DNA from: Victivallales bacterium
Lineage (GTDB): Bacteria > Verrucomicrobiota > Lentisphaeria > Oligosphaerales > Lenti-02
Direction: 5' to 3'
DNA length: 44,075 nt
NCBI GenBank assembly: GCA_003245525.1
Contig: QKCY01000130.1
Coordinates: 1-44,075 of the forward strand
Below are positions 16,388 to 26,268 of this stretch, piece by piece (the first letter of the stretch is position 1; the number at the start of each line of letters is the position of its first letter). The notes under the pieces were generated by a model. It made no database searches. It was not told the DNA's origin and saw only the letters and a list, made by a program, of their open reading frames with translations. The position numbers and the translations under genes were made by a program.

Positions 16388-17182
16388 ATGGGGTTGCCGT
16401 TGCGCCGCAGTCTGTTCCAAGTTTGCCTGTTCCTCTGCCTGGCGGTGGGCGGGCTGTGCGGGTGTTCGCGGGTCGATCCCCATCAGGCGGCCCAGGCGGC
16501 CGTGGCGGCCATGGCGGCCGGGGATTTTGTCCAGGGCATGGACCTCGCCCGGCAGGCCGCGAAGGCCGCGCCGGGTAGCGTGGAGTACGGCGTGCTCTAT
16601 GGCTTTGCCCTGTACGAAGGCGAGAAGACGCGCGAGGCGCAGGACCAGTTGGCCAAGGTGGCCGCCGCCGCTCCGGACAACTTCGTGGCCCAGTATTTCC
16701 ATGGCTGGGTACTCTGGCGGCTGGGGAACTACGGCGATGCCATCGGTCCCCTCAAGAATGCCCTCTACCTTAAGGATGGCTACGAGGAGAACGTCCCGGA
16801 TGTGCTCGTGCTGCTATCGCGCTGCTGCCTGAAGCAGAATCTGAACGAGGGCTTTCTCTACCTACAGGCCCTCCGGAGGCATCGGGCCTTCGGCAAGGAG
16901 CCGGAGGTGTACAACTGCCTCGGCGTTCTCAGCGTGGAGCAGGGGCAGCACGAACAGGCCCTGCGCAAGTTCGAGGAGGCGCTCCAGCTCGATCCCACGA
17001 ATCCGGTGATTCTCCAGAATCTGGCCGTGCTCTACGACACGTACATGCAGGATCCGAAGAAGGCCATGGTCTACTACCGCGAGAGCCTGGCCCGCCGGAT
17101 CGAGCGCAAGGACCCCACCAACCAGGCTGCCATCCGCGACCGCCTGCGGCAGCTCGCCCGGGAACGCCGGGTTCGCCAGTGA
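16388..17182 (+). CDS. TPR-repeat lipoprotein
   Basis: The 264-residue protein begins MGLPLRRSLFQVCLFLCLAV with a signal sequence and a probable lipobox ending at C26 (GGLCGC). The rest is helical and built of tetratricopeptide repeats, for example around residues 35-65, 67-100, 140-165 (NCLGVLSVEQGQHEQALRKF is a clear unit near 177-196) and 201-235 (NLAVLYDTYMQDPKKAMVYY). It is likely anchored to a membrane facing the periplasm and mediates protein contacts. It ends 6 bp before dnaG. No unusual ribosome-binding site is visible. The partner is unknown. Confidence 0.85.
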   Translation: MGLPLRRSLFQVCLFLCLAVGGLCGCSRVDPHQAAQAAVAAMAAGDFVQGMDLARQAAKAAPGSVEYGVLYGFALYEGEKTREAQDQLAKVAAAAPDNFVAQYFHGWVLWRLGNYGDAIGPLKNALYLKDGYEENVPDVLVLLSRCCLKQNLNEGFLYLQALRRHRAFGKEPEVYNCLGVLSVEQGQHEQALRKFEEALQLDPTNPVILQNLAVLYDTYMQDPKKAMVYYRESLARRIERKDPTNQAAIRDRLRQLARERRVRQ

Positions 17183-17188
17183 GCAACC

Positions 17189-19099
17189 ATGGCGCGCATT
17201 CCTGACGAAACCATCGAGGAAATCCGCCAGCGGGCGGACATTGCCGACATCGTCGGCGCCTACGTGCCCCTCAAACAGCGGGGCCGGGAGGCCTGGGGCT
17301 GTTGTCCCTTCCACAAGGAGAAGACCCCCTCCTTCAAGGTCAGCTCGGTCTACCAGAACTACAAGTGCTTCGGCTGCGGCAAGAGCGGCTCGGTCTTCGG
17401 CTTCATCCAGGAGATCGAGAACGTGGACTTCGTGGACGCGGTCCGGCTGCTGGCCCAGCGGACCGGGGTGCAGATTCCCGAAACGGGTCCCGACACCTCG
17501 CCCGAGGAGCGGGAGGCCCGGCGCGACCACCGCGAGCGGGGGCTCGCCCTCCTGGCCGCCACGGCCCAGTGGTACCGTCAACAGCTCTCCGCTCCTCCGG
17601 CCCGCCAGGCCCGGCTCTATCTGAACTCGCGGGGACTGGACAAGGCTGCCGCCGACGCCTTCTGCATCGGCTACTCGCCCGATTCCTTCGACGCGACCAT
17701 GGGCTGGGCGCTCCAGCAGGGCTACTCGCAGGACGATCTGCTGCGGACCGGCCTGGCCACGCGCCACGACGACCGGCCCGAGGAGACCCCCTACGACCGT
17801 TTCCGGGGACGGCTCATGTTCGCCATCCACGACGAGCTCGGCAAGGTGGTCGGATTCAGCGGTCGCGTGCTCGATCCCGAGGCCAAGACGGCCAAGTACG
17901 TGAACAGCCCCGAGAGCGAGTTCTTCCACAAGGGCCGCATTCTCTATGGCTTCCATCTCGCCCGCCAGGCCTTCAAGGATGCGGGGTGCGCTCTGGTCTG
18001 CGAAGGGCAGTTGGACGTGATCGCCTGCCACCGGGCGGGGCTGACCCATGCGGTCTCCGCCCAGGGCACTGCCTTCACCGAGGATCACGTGCGCCGTCTG
18101 CGCCGGTCGACCGAACGGGTCCTGCTTGCCTTCGATGCCGACTCCGCCGGTCGCAAGGCGGCTCTGCGCAGCATCGAGCTATGCCATGCCGTCGGGCTTT
18201 CCGTCGGGGTGATCCCCCTGCCCACTGGCGAGGACCCGGACAGTGTCTTCCGCAAGGGGGGGGCGGAAGGACTACAGCGTCTGTTGGGGCAAGTGGTGGA
18301 AGCGATCCCCTTTGCCTTCTCGGCGGCGAAGGAGACGGTGGACGCCACCACGCCCGAGGGAATGAACAGCGTGGTCCGCGACGTGCTGGCGCTGGTGGCG
18401 CCCATCCCCACGCCAGTGACCCGCGTGGCCCATGCCCGCTGGCTGGCGCGGGCCATGAGCCTGCCCGAGGAGCCGGTGCTCCAGACCCTCAACCAGCTGC
18501 TCCAGCGCCAGACCATGATGGCCACGCCGCCGGGACACGGGCACGGCGACGACCGGCCCCAGCGCCGGAACGATCCGCCGGTCTTCATTGCGCCCCCGCC
18601 CGTGCTGGCCCCGTCGCAGGAGGACAAGGCCCTCTGCATGCTGATGGAGCTGGCCCTCCTGTCCGCGACCGTGGCCCAGCAGGTGCTGCCCGCCGTTCCC
18701 CACGACCTCATCGGCGAGACGCCGGTGGGAGAGGCGCTGAATCTGGTGCTCGCCCACGTGGAGGAGGGCGATTGGCAGGAAGGCGTGAACGAACTGCGCC
18801 GTCGCGACGACCTCCTGGCCAATCCCGACATCGGGCGGTTGCTTCTCTCCCACCAGCACGACCAGCTCGATCCCGAACGGGCCGACGAGAAGAGCGTGGC
18901 GAAGGTGCGGCAACTCCTGGACAAGGCCATCGCCGATTGCGTGATCCACCTGCGCCTGCGGCAGGTCGAGAGCCGCCTGGCTGCCAACCAGCAGGCCCAG
19001 GCCGTGGCCACCGATTCCGAAACGGCTCGCCAACTCCAGCGCGAGCATTTCGAACTCATCCTGGAGAAGCAGAAGCTCCGCCAGGGCTTCACCGCCTAG
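17189..19099 (+). CDS. dnaG: DNA primase
   Basis: The protein has 636 residues. It makes RNA primers for lagging-strand synthesis at the replication fork. The N-terminal zinc finger is CHC2-type (C39, H42, C60, C63 in CPFH...CFGC). The catalytic core carries the TOPRIM motifs EGQLDVI (E272) and FDADSAG (D316, D318), and the RNA polymerase-like part contains the typical YDRFRGRLMFAIHDELGKVVGFSGR. The C-terminal part (from about 440) is the helical helicase-interaction region, with a proline-rich linker. It lies 6 bp after the TPR lipoprotein gene and converges on a response regulator with 5 bp between the stops. There is no rpsU or rpoD nearby, unlike the classical macromolecular synthesis operon. 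Confidence 0.96.
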   Translation: MARIPDETIEEIRQRADIADIVGAYVPLKQRGREAWGCCPFHKEKTPSFKVSSVYQNYKCFGCGKSGSVFGFIQEIENVDFVDAVRLLAQRTGVQIPETGPDTSPEEREARRDHRERGLALLAATAQWYRQQLSAPPARQARLYLNSRGLDKAAADAFCIGYSPDSFDATMGWALQQGYSQDDLLRTGLATRHDDRPEETPYDRFRGRLMFAIHDELGKVVGFSGRVLDPEAKTAKYVNSPESEFFHKGRILYGFHLARQAFKDAGCALVCEGQLDVIACHRAGLTHAVSAQGTAFTEDHVRRLRRSTERVLLAFDADSAGRKAALRSIELCHAVGLSVGVIPLPTGEDPDSVFRKGGAEGLQRLLGQVVEAIPFAFSAAKETVDATTPEGMNSVVRDVLALVAPIPTPVTRVAHARWLARAMSLPEEPVLQTLNQLLQRQTMMATPPGHGHGDDRPQRRNDPPVFIAPPPVLAPSQEDKALCMLMELALLSATVAQQVLPAVPHDLIGETPVGEALNLVLAHVEEGDWQEGVNELRRRDDLLANPDIGRLLLSHQHDQLDPERADEKSVAKVRQLLDKAIADCVIHLRLRQVESRLAANQQAQAVATDSETARQLQREHFELILEKQKLRQGFTA

Positions 19100-19104
19100 T
19101 TTCC

Positions 19105-19695
19105 TCAAACCTCCTGGCGGCGGGCGGGGAACTGGCGGCGGATCTCGTCGTAGCAGTCCGGGCAGACACCATGGGAGAGGTCCGCACCGATCTTGTGCTT
19201 GATGTAGGTCTCGACCGACTGCCATTCGGCGCTGTCGTTGCGGATCTTGCCGCAGTAACTGCACACCGAGAGCACCTGCTGCAGTTGGTGGAGAAGCACG
19301 TGCGTGCGGACCCGGGCCAGGAGTTCGGCGCTCTGGAAGGGCTTGGTGATGTAGTCCACGCCGCCCACCTGAAAACCTCGGACCACATCGGCCGAACTGG
19401 CCATGGCGGTGAGGAAGATGATCGGGATGCCGGCGGTCCGCAGGTTGGACTTGAGGCGCTGGCACGCCTCGAAGCCGTCCATCTCGGGCATGCTCACGTC
19501 GAGCAGGACGAGTTCGGGCTGGTTGACCAGGGCAACCTGGAGCGCTTCGAGGCCGGTGGCAGCCTCGATCACCGAGTAGCCTTCGCGCTCGAGCAGAAGA
19601 CGGAGAATATGGCGGTTGTCGGGCTCGTCGTCGGTGACCAGAACCAGAGCGCCTGCCAGAGACTCGGGAATGCGTTCGCGGGGATGTTGCTGCAT
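19105..19695 (-). CDS. Response regulator with C-terminal CxxC...SHGxCPxC motif
   Basis: The 196-residue protein starts at the ATG at 19695 with AAGG upstream. The receiver domain (about 14-133) is intact: D22-D23 (VTDDE), phosphosite D66 in LVLLDVSMP and K118 in ITKPF. The C-terminus holds C145 and C148 (CSYCGKIRND), a W...ETYI segment, then SHGVCPDC with H175, C178 and C181. This tail is known from many bacterial regulators and kinases but, as far as I know, has no assigned function; the spacing suggests metal binding. There is no DNA-binding domain. No kinase lies next to it on the same strand. It is transcribed toward dnaG with 5 bp between the stops. Confidence 0.88.
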   Translation of the reverse strand: MQQHPRERIPESLAGALVLVTDDEPDNRHILRLLLEREGYSVIEAATGLEALQVALVNQPELVLLDVSMPEMDGFEACQRLKSNLRTAGIPIIFLTAMASSADVVRGFQVGGVDYITKPFQSAELLARVRTHVLLHQLQQVLSVCSYCGKIRNDSAEWQSVETYIKHKIGADLSHGVCPDCYDEIRRQFPARRQEV

Positions 19696-19896
19696 GAACG
19701 ACCTTGCGCAAAGTACCGACCGACACAAAAGAGAAAAACCGGCGAGTGGCACCCCATCCCCAACGGTGCCGCCCGCAACAGGCATCAAGATACCTTACCC
19801 CAGTAGCGTGGACGGGACAAGGCGGAAATGGATTGGCACCCGCTCTCCGCTCGGGTAAACTATGCTTTTTGCCATATCTGTTCCGGAGACGACGCG

Positions 19897-21375
19897 ATGG
19901 CTTGCCCGCCCAACATCCTGCTGATTCACGCCGACCAGCATCGCCTCGATTGCCTCGGTGCCTACGGCAACCGCGAAGTGCGCACCCCCAACCTGGATGC
20001 GCTGGCGGCGGACGGTGTCACCTACGCAAACAGTTTCTGCACCTTCCCCGTCTGCACCCCTTCGCGCTATTCGCTGATCACCGGCCTCTACGTCCATCAG
20101 CATCTGGGCTGGACCAACCACTGCACGCTGCCCTCGGGCATCCCCATGTTCCCCCGGCTGCTGCAGGATGCGGGCTACCGGACGGCGGCGGTGGGCAAGA
20201 TGCACTTCACGCCCACCTATCTGGACGTGGGCTTCGCGGACATGTGCCTGGCCGAACAGAATGGTCTCGGCCGCTACGATGACGACTACCACCGTTGGCT
20301 CATGGCCGAGGGGCTTTGCCCAGGCGTGGATTTCATGGACCAGGAACAGGAGTTCCGGGGGAATGCCACCCAGGAGTACTGGGACTCGGTGGGTGCCCTG
20401 GAGTCCGATCTGGACGAGGCTCACCACTCCACCACCTGGGTCGCCGAACGGGCCATGGAACGCCTGGAGCGGTGGGAAGGCGGCGGCAATCTGCTGATGG
20501 TCGGTTTCGTGAAGCCCCATCATCCCTTCGATCCGCCCGCACCGTGGAGCACGCTCTATGATCCGGAAGAGGTCACGCCGCTGCCGGGCTGGACCGAGGC
20601 ACCGGTGAATGGCGACGTGGAGTTCAACCGGGGTTACTTCCCCCACGCGGAACTGACCGAGCGCAAGGTGCGGCTGGCCACTGCCATGTACTACGCGACG
20701 ATCACCCAGATCGACCACCACGTGGGACGGATGTTGGATCTGCTCCGCCGCAAGGGGCTCTACGAGGATACGTTGGTCGTCTACACCAGCGACCACGGGG
20801 ACTACCTGGGCTATCACCACCTTCTGCTCAAGGGCAATCGCCTGTACGATCCGCTGGCCAAGGTGCCTCTGCTGGTGAAGTACCCGGGCAACGGCCGGGC
20901 CGGGGAGCACGATGCCTCCCTGGTCAGCAACGTGGATTTGGCACCCACCTTCCTCCAGGCGGCGGGCCTTCCTGTGCCCCGCCTGCTGCCGGGGCGCGAT
21001 CTGGCCACCGCTGCCGGTCCCGAATTTGTCTTTGCCGAGGACCCCGGCGCGCGGACCTACATGGTCCGCTCCTCCCGCTACAAGCTGCTGCTGGCGCGGC
21101 AGGAAGGGCAGTCCCTGTTCTTCGATCTGGCAGCCGATCCCCACGAACTGACCGACCGGTTCCGCGATCCGGCCTGCCAGGAGGAGATCCGCCGCCACCG
21201 CGAAGCCCTCTTCCGCTGGGCGCTGTTCGATGCCCGGACCCCGGTGAACCTGGACGAGCACGCCCCGATCATTGCCGCTCCCAACGCCTTGGGCTACGAT
21301 CCCGCCCGACGCCAAGGCGAGATCGACTACTTCCGGCAGAAGATGCGGGAGTTCGGCGTGCCGCCGGTGGATTGA
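19897..21375 (+). CDS. Sulfatase (arylsulfatase/choline-sulfatase type), no signal peptide
   Basis: The 492-residue protein starts at the ATG at 19897 with GGAG upstream. The N-terminus reads MACPPNILLIHADQHRLDCLG, with metal ligands D13 and Q14, and has no signal peptide. The signature PVCTPSR holds C53, which would be converted to formylglycine. GKMHF and YTSDHGDYLG supply further active-site residues. The Cys-type signature requires a maturase (anaerobic or FGE) that is not in this window. The enzyme removes sulfate esters from sugars or small molecules; without a signal peptide it probably acts on an imported substrate. It faces the GH5-like gene tail to tail, 31 bp apart. Substrate is not predictable from sequence. 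Confidence 0.93.
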   Translation: MACPPNILLIHADQHRLDCLGAYGNREVRTPNLDALAADGVTYANSFCTFPVCTPSRYSLITGLYVHQHLGWTNHCTLPSGIPMFPRLLQDAGYRTAAVGKMHFTPTYLDVGFADMCLAEQNGLGRYDDDYHRWLMAEGLCPGVDFMDQEQEFRGNATQEYWDSVGALESDLDEAHHSTTWVAERAMERLERWEGGGNLLMVGFVKPHHPFDPPAPWSTLYDPEEVTPLPGWTEAPVNGDVEFNRGYFPHAELTERKVRLATAMYYATITQIDHHVGRMLDLLRRKGLYEDTLVVYTSDHGDYLGYHHLLLKGNRLYDPLAKVPLLVKYPGNGRAGEHDASLVSNVDLAPTFLQAAGLPVPRLLPGRDLATAAGPEFVFAEDPGARTYMVRSSRYKLLLARQEGQSLFFDLAADPHELTDRFRDPACQEEIRRHREALFRWALFDARTPVNLDEHAPIIAAPNALGYDPARRQGEIDYFRQKMREFGVPPVD

Positions 21376-21384
21376 TGCGCCGAA

Positions 21385-21400
21385 CCGGGGTAGGCCCCGG
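21385..21400. terminator. Hairpin between convergent sulfatase and GH5-like genes
   Basis: CCGGGG and CCCCGG with a TAGG loop lie between two convergent stops. On the plus strand the hairpin is followed by a short mixed T/C tract (AGTCCCTATTT). It could end both transcripts. Confidence 0.45.
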
Positions 21401-21406
21401 CAGTCC

Positions 21407-23803
21407 CTATTTCGCCGTCGTGGGCTTCAGCTTCAGGGCGAGGTCGAGGGTGAAGGGGGGTAGGGGGATGGTCAAGGTGCTGGTGCCAGCGGCCACGGTT
21501 AGGGAGCGGCGTTCGGCAATGGTGCCCTTGGCGACATCCCAGATCTCCAGGGAGTAGTCGCCGGGGGCCGGAGCCTTCACGGGCAACTGGATATCCTTCC
21601 AGTCCCGAGGGGTCAGATTCTCGGTGGGCGAGAGGTAATAGGCGGAATCGAAGAGCCAAGCGTAGTAGCGGTCGGGTCCGCTCATTTCGTAGACCGTGAG
21701 GTCGGTTTCGGGCAGGGGGCGTTCGTTCAGGGCGAGGCCGTGGCGGTCCTCGCCGAGCGAGTAGTTGTACAGCGAGGTGTAGCGGCCGTACAGACGCTTC
21801 TCGTCGGTCAGGGCGAACCACCAGTACATGGGACTCGCCGGGGCCTCGCAGAAGAACCCGGCCCAGATGCCGAGATGGGACTGCTTGATCAGGTTGCCCA
21901 TGCTGTCGGCGTAGGGCGAACCGCCGAATTCGGTGATGAGCAAGGGCTTGTGGTGGCTGCGGGCGTAGGCGGCCCCGCCCCGGAGCATCTCCAATAGCCG
22001 CGCGGTGCCGCCGCCCTGGTAGTAGGCGTCGGTGCTCAGGAAATCCAGCTCCGGCAGGTTGGCGATGGCGTCGTTGATGCGGTGGTAGCTGAGCATCCAG
22101 TGGGTGGTGACGAGATGGCGGTTGGGGTCGATGCTCTTCAGGTAGGCCCCCATCTCCTGGTGCCACTGGGCCACCTCGGGTTTCAGGTAGAACTCCATGC
22201 TGGTACCGGTGATGTCCACTTCGGTGAAGAGCTTCCAGGCCAGGATGTTGGGCGAGTATCCCCAGCGCGCCACCACGTAGTCGCAGACCCGTTTGAAGGC
22301 CTCCTTGGCGCGGGCGTCGCTGAAGTACTGCTCGCAGTTGTCGAGGAAGCCGCCGCAGGCCTTGTTGTAGGGGTTGCGGACCCACTCGGGATCGTACATC
22401 ATGCCGAACTTGCCGTGGTTGTTGAAGACCAGCAGGAGGGAGATGTGGTGGCGTTCAGCGGCTTCGAGGATGCGGTCCAGCATCCAGGCCCGGTACTGAT
22501 TGTAGTGTCCCACGCCATGGAAGCCCGGCGCGTCGTTGATCCACTCCAGGGCCAGCCACCACGAGCTCATCCAGACTTCCGCCACGGTGATGCCCGTTTC
22601 TTCGTACTTGGCGAAGAGCCGCTCGTAGAGGGGCAGCCCTTCGTTGCGCCACTCGGAATAGGGGGCGATGCCCACATAGCGGTTGTCATAGGGCGAACGG
22701 ATGTTGATGCCCACTCCCCAGAAGGGCTCGCCGTCGTCCCAGGAGAGGAACACCTCTTCCTGGGGGTCGCGCCGGATGAATCCCCGGTATTCGGGATCGG
22801 CGGGGGCCGCCACAAAGCTGAGGGGCGGGGAGACGGTGCTGCGGTCGTGGGTTCGGGCGGTGATCACGACCTCGTGCCGTCCCGGCAGCAGCGGACAGTA
22901 GCGGACTCGGAACAGCGGTTCCCCCCGCGGGGTGAGGGTGCGGGTCTTGTCCGCAATCTCGGGGTTGAACAGGAAATCCTCGTAGTAGAACCCGCGCACC
23001 GTGATCTTGTGTCCATCCGGTTGGGTGATCTCGGCGGTGACTGTGGTCTTGGCCGGATCGAAGGGATCGTCGAACCATTCCCCATAGGCGAAGGATAGTT
23101 CGCAGCGCTTGCCGACCTGGGGGGCGTCGGGCATCACGGTCAGTTGCCGGAAGGTGGGGGTTTCGGCTGGTACGCCGGGATCGGCCAGGCGCACCCCGGC
23201 CAAGAGCACCTGCCCGGTGAAGGAAGCGTTCTTGCCGGGCTCCAGGTTGAAGGCGCAGCCCATTTCCAGCAGGCCTTTGGTGATGACCGGGTTCCAGGGG
23301 CGGGCGTGGCCTTGGCACTGCCACTGGGCCACGGCAGCATCACCCGCGATGGGGATGCGGACACTCCAGGGCCCCGGCGTGGCCGGGACGGGCACGCGGA
23401 CCTGCCGCCAGAGGTGATCCCAGTCTTTGGTGAAGACGTAGAGACAGGTCCGTTCGGGGAGTCGGTCGGTCACTTGGTCGGCGGATTCGGCGGGCAGTCC
23501 GGCGGGCAGGACGAAGTCCAGCACCAGCGTCTGGTAGCCTTGCCAAGAGCCCTGGAGGGGCAGGACGAACTCGTTCTTCCCCGGCAGCGAAAGCGGCAGC
23601 ACCAGCCCCGCTGGCTTCCCCTCGGCAGCGGCCTGCACGTGCAGGGCGGACAGCTTGGGGTCCCCCCCAGGCGCGTAGTCGCGCCGCTGCCAGGTGCCGG
23701 GGCCTTTGGCAAAGTCACTGAGCAGGAGTTCCGGCGCAGGTTGGGCCGCGACGGCAAGTCCGATCAGCACAAGGGGAGCAAGGAGATTGAGGCGCATGGT
23801 CAT
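21407..23803 (-). CDS. Secreted GH5-like glycoside hydrolase
   Basis: The protein has 798 residues with a signal peptide (MTMRLNLLAPLVLIGLAVAA). Start codons at 23815 (GTG), 23803 and 23797 are all possible; I use 23803. The N-terminal half is beta-rich, with carbohydrate-binding-like and DUF5060-like segments (for example FFYED-type strands around YYEDFLFNPEIA). A TIM-barrel follows from about residue 350 (GVGINIRSPYD...). Candidate catalytic acids are E528 in LFTEVDITGTS and E625 in LLITEFGGSPYA, in the order and context of clan GH-A enzymes. The C-terminal 90 residues form a beta-domain. GH5 is most likely, but a GH42- or GH39-like assignment is not excluded. It is probably co-transcribed with the HAD gene 21 bp upstream. 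Confidence 0.78.
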   Translation of the reverse strand: MTMRLNLLAPLVLIGLAVAAQPAPELLLSDFAKGPGTWQRRDYAPGGDPKLSALHVQAAAEGKPAGLVLPLSLPGKNEFVLPLQGSWQGYQTLVLDFVLPAGLPAESADQVTDRLPERTCLYVFTKDWDHLWRQVRVPVPATPGPWSVRIPIAGDAAVAQWQCQGHARPWNPVITKGLLEMGCAFNLEPGKNASFTGQVLLAGVRLADPGVPAETPTFRQLTVMPDAPQVGKRCELSFAYGEWFDDPFDPAKTTVTAEITQPDGHKITVRGFYYEDFLFNPEIADKTRTLTPRGEPLFRVRYCPLLPGRHEVVITARTHDRSTVSPPLSFVAAPADPEYRGFIRRDPQEEVFLSWDDGEPFWGVGINIRSPYDNRYVGIAPYSEWRNEGLPLYERLFAKYEETGITVAEVWMSSWWLALEWINDAPGFHGVGHYNQYRAWMLDRILEAAERHHISLLLVFNNHGKFGMMYDPEWVRNPYNKACGGFLDNCEQYFSDARAKEAFKRVCDYVVARWGYSPNILAWKLFTEVDITGTSMEFYLKPEVAQWHQEMGAYLKSIDPNRHLVTTHWMLSYHRINDAIANLPELDFLSTDAYYQGGGTARLLEMLRGGAAYARSHHKPLLITEFGGSPYADSMGNLIKQSHLGIWAGFFCEAPASPMYWWFALTDEKRLYGRYTSLYNYSLGEDRHGLALNERPLPETDLTVYEMSGPDRYYAWLFDSAYYLSPTENLTPRDWKDIQLPVKAPAPGDYSLEIWDVAKGTIAERRSLTVAAGTSTLTIPLPPFTLDLALKLKPTTAK

Positions 23804-23824
23804 AGGAGGAAACACCCTCGTTCG

Positions 23825-24565
23825 TCAGCAGACGGCATCCAGCATCTCGGCAAGCAGGTGGGCAATCGCTTCCACGCTTTCCACCCGGGCCACGCCCGGC
23901 AGCGCCTGGGGAAGCTCGGTGGTCGGCGGCGCGAGCCAGATTGCCTTCAGGCCAGCGGCATGGGCACCGAGGATATCCTCCCGCCAGGTGTCGCCCACGT
24001 GGACGGTGCCTTCGGCAGAACACCCTAGCGCACGCAAAGCGCAGGCGAAGATTCCGGGGTCGGGCTTTTCGACCCCGACTTCGGCGGAGATCACGACCGC
24101 CTGGAAGCGGTCCACCAGGCCCAGTTCCTCCAGAAGCCCGCGCAGGCGCTGGTCCCAGTTGCTGAGCAGGGCGACCGGGATGCCAAGCTCCCGGCAGAGG
24201 TGGAGCAGGTGGTCCAGGCCGGGCGCGATGCGCCAGGTGGCGGCATGGGCGTAGCTGTCGTACAGGTCGGTGACGAAGGCCCGCAGGTCGGCCGGCGACA
24301 GGGAGGTGGCGGCCAGCAGCAGGCGGTTGACCTCGATCCAGAAGGCCAGCCCTTCCTCGTGCGTGGTGCCGTAGACCAGTCCCGGCTGTCGGTCGCGGGT
24401 CTCTTCCCAGGCCTGTGGGAAATTCCGGTCGACCCAGGCGGGTTGGATCTCAACCCCGAAACGGGGCAGCTTGCGGGCATACATCTCGCCGAGCGGCGGC
24501 TCGGGAAAGAGCAATGTATGGCCGACATCGAGGGTCAGGGCCTCGGGCAGAGCGGTCAGGGGCAC
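23825..24565 (-). CDS. HAD-superfamily hydrolase
   Basis: The 246-residue protein uses a GTG start at 24565 with GAGG 7 nt upstream. Motif I is LTLDVGHTLLF, in which the nucleophile Asp is present but the usual second Asp is replaced by Gly, as in some HDHD3-like members. Motif II is ALLSNWD, motif III VGVEKPDPGIF and motif IV HVGDTWREDILGA. The cap is helical. The family hydrolyses phosphate esters or, more rarely, C-halogen bonds. The motif I change makes classical phosphatase activity uncertain. It lies between the HEAT-repeat lipoprotein and the GH5-like gene on the same strand. The substrate is unknown. Confidence 0.88.
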   Translation of the reverse strand: MPLTALPEALTLDVGHTLLFPEPPLGEMYARKLPRFGVEIQPAWVDRNFPQAWEETRDRQPGLVYGTTHEEGLAFWIEVNRLLLAATSLSPADLRAFVTDLYDSYAHAATWRIAPGLDHLLHLCRELGIPVALLSNWDQRLRGLLEELGLVDRFQAVVISAEVGVEKPDPGIFACALRALGCSAEGTVHVGDTWREDILGAHAAGLKAIWLAPPTTELPQALPGVARVESVEAIAHLLAEMLDAVC

Positions 24566-24654
24566 AAGCGGACCTCGCTGGCTGGGCTGTTCCGGCGGAA
24601 CGGCTGGCGGTTCGTTTCCCTGACAACGCTCGGGTCCATGCGTCGATTGGTCCC

Positions 24655-26268
24655 TCAGGGGTTCGGCGCTACGGGTGGGCGGACCACGGGACGGATCGGG
24701 CGGGTCGTGGTACCGTTTTGCCGTTGCGCCCGACCGAGCAGGCGGCGGACTTGGTCGGCCGTATCGGGATCGTCGCATGTCTTGAGGTACTCGACCAGAT
24801 GGGCGACCGCCTTCGGACTGCTGCGGCCGAGTCCCAGCCCGTTGAGCGCCGTCGCCCGCACGCGAGGATCGGGGTCCTGAAGGGACTGGGCCAGGATGTC
24901 CTCCCAGTCCGGTATCCGGGCAATGGCCAACTGCAGGAGCGCCGTGCAGCGCACGTCCAGATCGTCGTCCAGACAGGCGTCGAGCAGGATCTCCTGCGCC
25001 TGCGGGGCAGGCAGGAGACGAACGTGTCCGAGGCAGGCCTGGCGCACGTCGGGGTACTTGCTGCGGCAAAGCCGTCTGGCATCCTCCTCGCTGAGCCGGG
25101 GCGACACCGCGAACAGGCCGTTGACAGCGGCGGTACGGATCTCAAGCTGGGGGTCCGCGAGCAGGGCCAGGAAGAAGTCCGGCGGCGGGGCCTGTTGCGC
25201 GAACCGCCGGTTGCCGAGCGTGCGGATGGCGGCGGCCCGGACCGATGCCGGGCCTTCGCCGGCCAGCTTGCGCAACAACTCGACCACCGGGCCGTCGAAC
25301 AGCACCAGCTGGCCAACCAACTGGGCGCGGATATCCTCGTCCACGGCGGGATCGACCAGCAACTTGGCCAGCAGAGCCGGTGAACTCTCATCCTCGAGCA
25401 GGACCAGCTGGCGGCAGGCCTCGGCCCGCACGGCGGGAGCCGGGTCCTCGGCGAGAGTGCGCAGGACAGGGATTCCAGCGGCACCACAACGGGACAGGGC
25501 ACCAGCCAACTCCCGGCGCACGGTCTCGTCCGTATCCTTGGTCAGCGGGGCGAGCTGATCGGCCACGGTCTTCTCCTTGCGCACCGGGCTACGCCGGACC
25601 ACCTGCAGGGCAAGCACCCGGATCTCGCGGTCCGGACTGGCGAGGCAGTCCAGCACCCGGTCCAGGCCAAGGCTGCCCGGCATCGTGCTCACGGCGGCAA
25701 GCACGTTCTTCACGACAGTGGGATCGGAATCCTTCAGGGCCTCGTTCAGGAGGGTGCCCACCCGGTCGTCCGCCTTGGCTGGCGGAACCAAGCGCCGGGA
25801 CGGCGGGGCGTCGTCATCCCCATCCGTCTCCACTGCGCCGACGGACAGCCGGGTTCTGAACAGGAGCTCGGGCAACATGGAGGAGGCGATCCGGCGCACA
25901 TGCACGTCTGGATCGGCGATCAGTTCCAGGATACGGTTCTGGGCCGCCAGCGGAATGCCCCGGCGTTCGGAGAAGGAAACCAGAGCCGAACGCCGGATCT
26001 GCGCATCCTCGTCGCCCAGTGCGGCCAGGAGGCCAGCGTCCGCCTGGGGATTCTCGTACTTGCCAAGCACCAGAATGGCCCGGCGGCGGGCCTGGACATC
26101 GGGGGATGCCATCTCCTTCAGACAGCGGGCCACGGTTTCCGCTTCGGTCTCGTGGCCAGGGGCGGGGGCGGCAGGCTGTTCCGGTTCCGCCACCGGCTGG
26201 GCGGCGCCCATACAGCCGAGGAGAACGACCGCCACGATCCGCCTGAACTGGGCCACGGGGGAGTTCAC
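24655..26268 (-). CDS. HEAT-repeat lipoprotein
   Basis: The 537-residue protein begins with a GTG at 26268, overlapping the dnaJ stop in a GTGA. The N-terminus has an RR followed by VAVVLLGC, giving a lipobox at C19. Residues 40-500 consist of about ten or more HEAT/PBS-lyase-type helical repeats with the pattern DPDxxVRxxAxxxL, such as [20 protein letters not shown] and [10 protein letters not shown]. The tail is rich in R, P and T. It is likely membrane-anchored and acts in protein binding. Translational coupling to dnaJ is unusual for a lipoprotein. It is not a close match to a named HEAT protein that I recognise. Confidence 0.87.
   Translation of the reverse strand: MNSPVAQFRRIVAVVLLGCMGAAQPVAEPEQPAAPAPGHETEAETVARCLKEMASPDVQARRRAILVLGKYENPQADAGLLAALGDEDAQIRRSALVSFSERRGIPLAAQNRILELIADPDVHVRRIASSMLPELLFRTRLSVGAVETDGDDDAPPSRRLVPPAKADDRVGTLLNEALKDSDPTVVKNVLAAVSTMPGSLGLDRVLDCLASPDREIRVLALQVVRRSPVRKEKTVADQLAPLTKDTDETVRRELAGALSRCGAAGIPVLRTLAEDPAPAVRAEACRQLVLLEDESSPALLAKLLVDPAVDEDIRAQLVGQLVLFDGPVVELLRKLAGEGPASVRAAAIRTLGNRRFAQQAPPPDFFLALLADPQLEIRTAAVNGLFAVSPRLSEEDARRLCRSKYPDVRQACLGHVRLLPAPQAQEILLDACLDDDLDVRCTALLQLAIARIPDWEDILAQSLQDPDPRVRATALNGLGLGRSSPKAVAHLVEYLKTCDDPDTADQVRRLLGRAQRQNGTTTRPIRPVVRPPVAPNP

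Noticed and set aside
17302-19806. Long plus-strand frame overlapping dnaG
   Set aside because: It is out of frame with the clear DNA primase motifs and has no recognisable domain; a shadow of high GC content.
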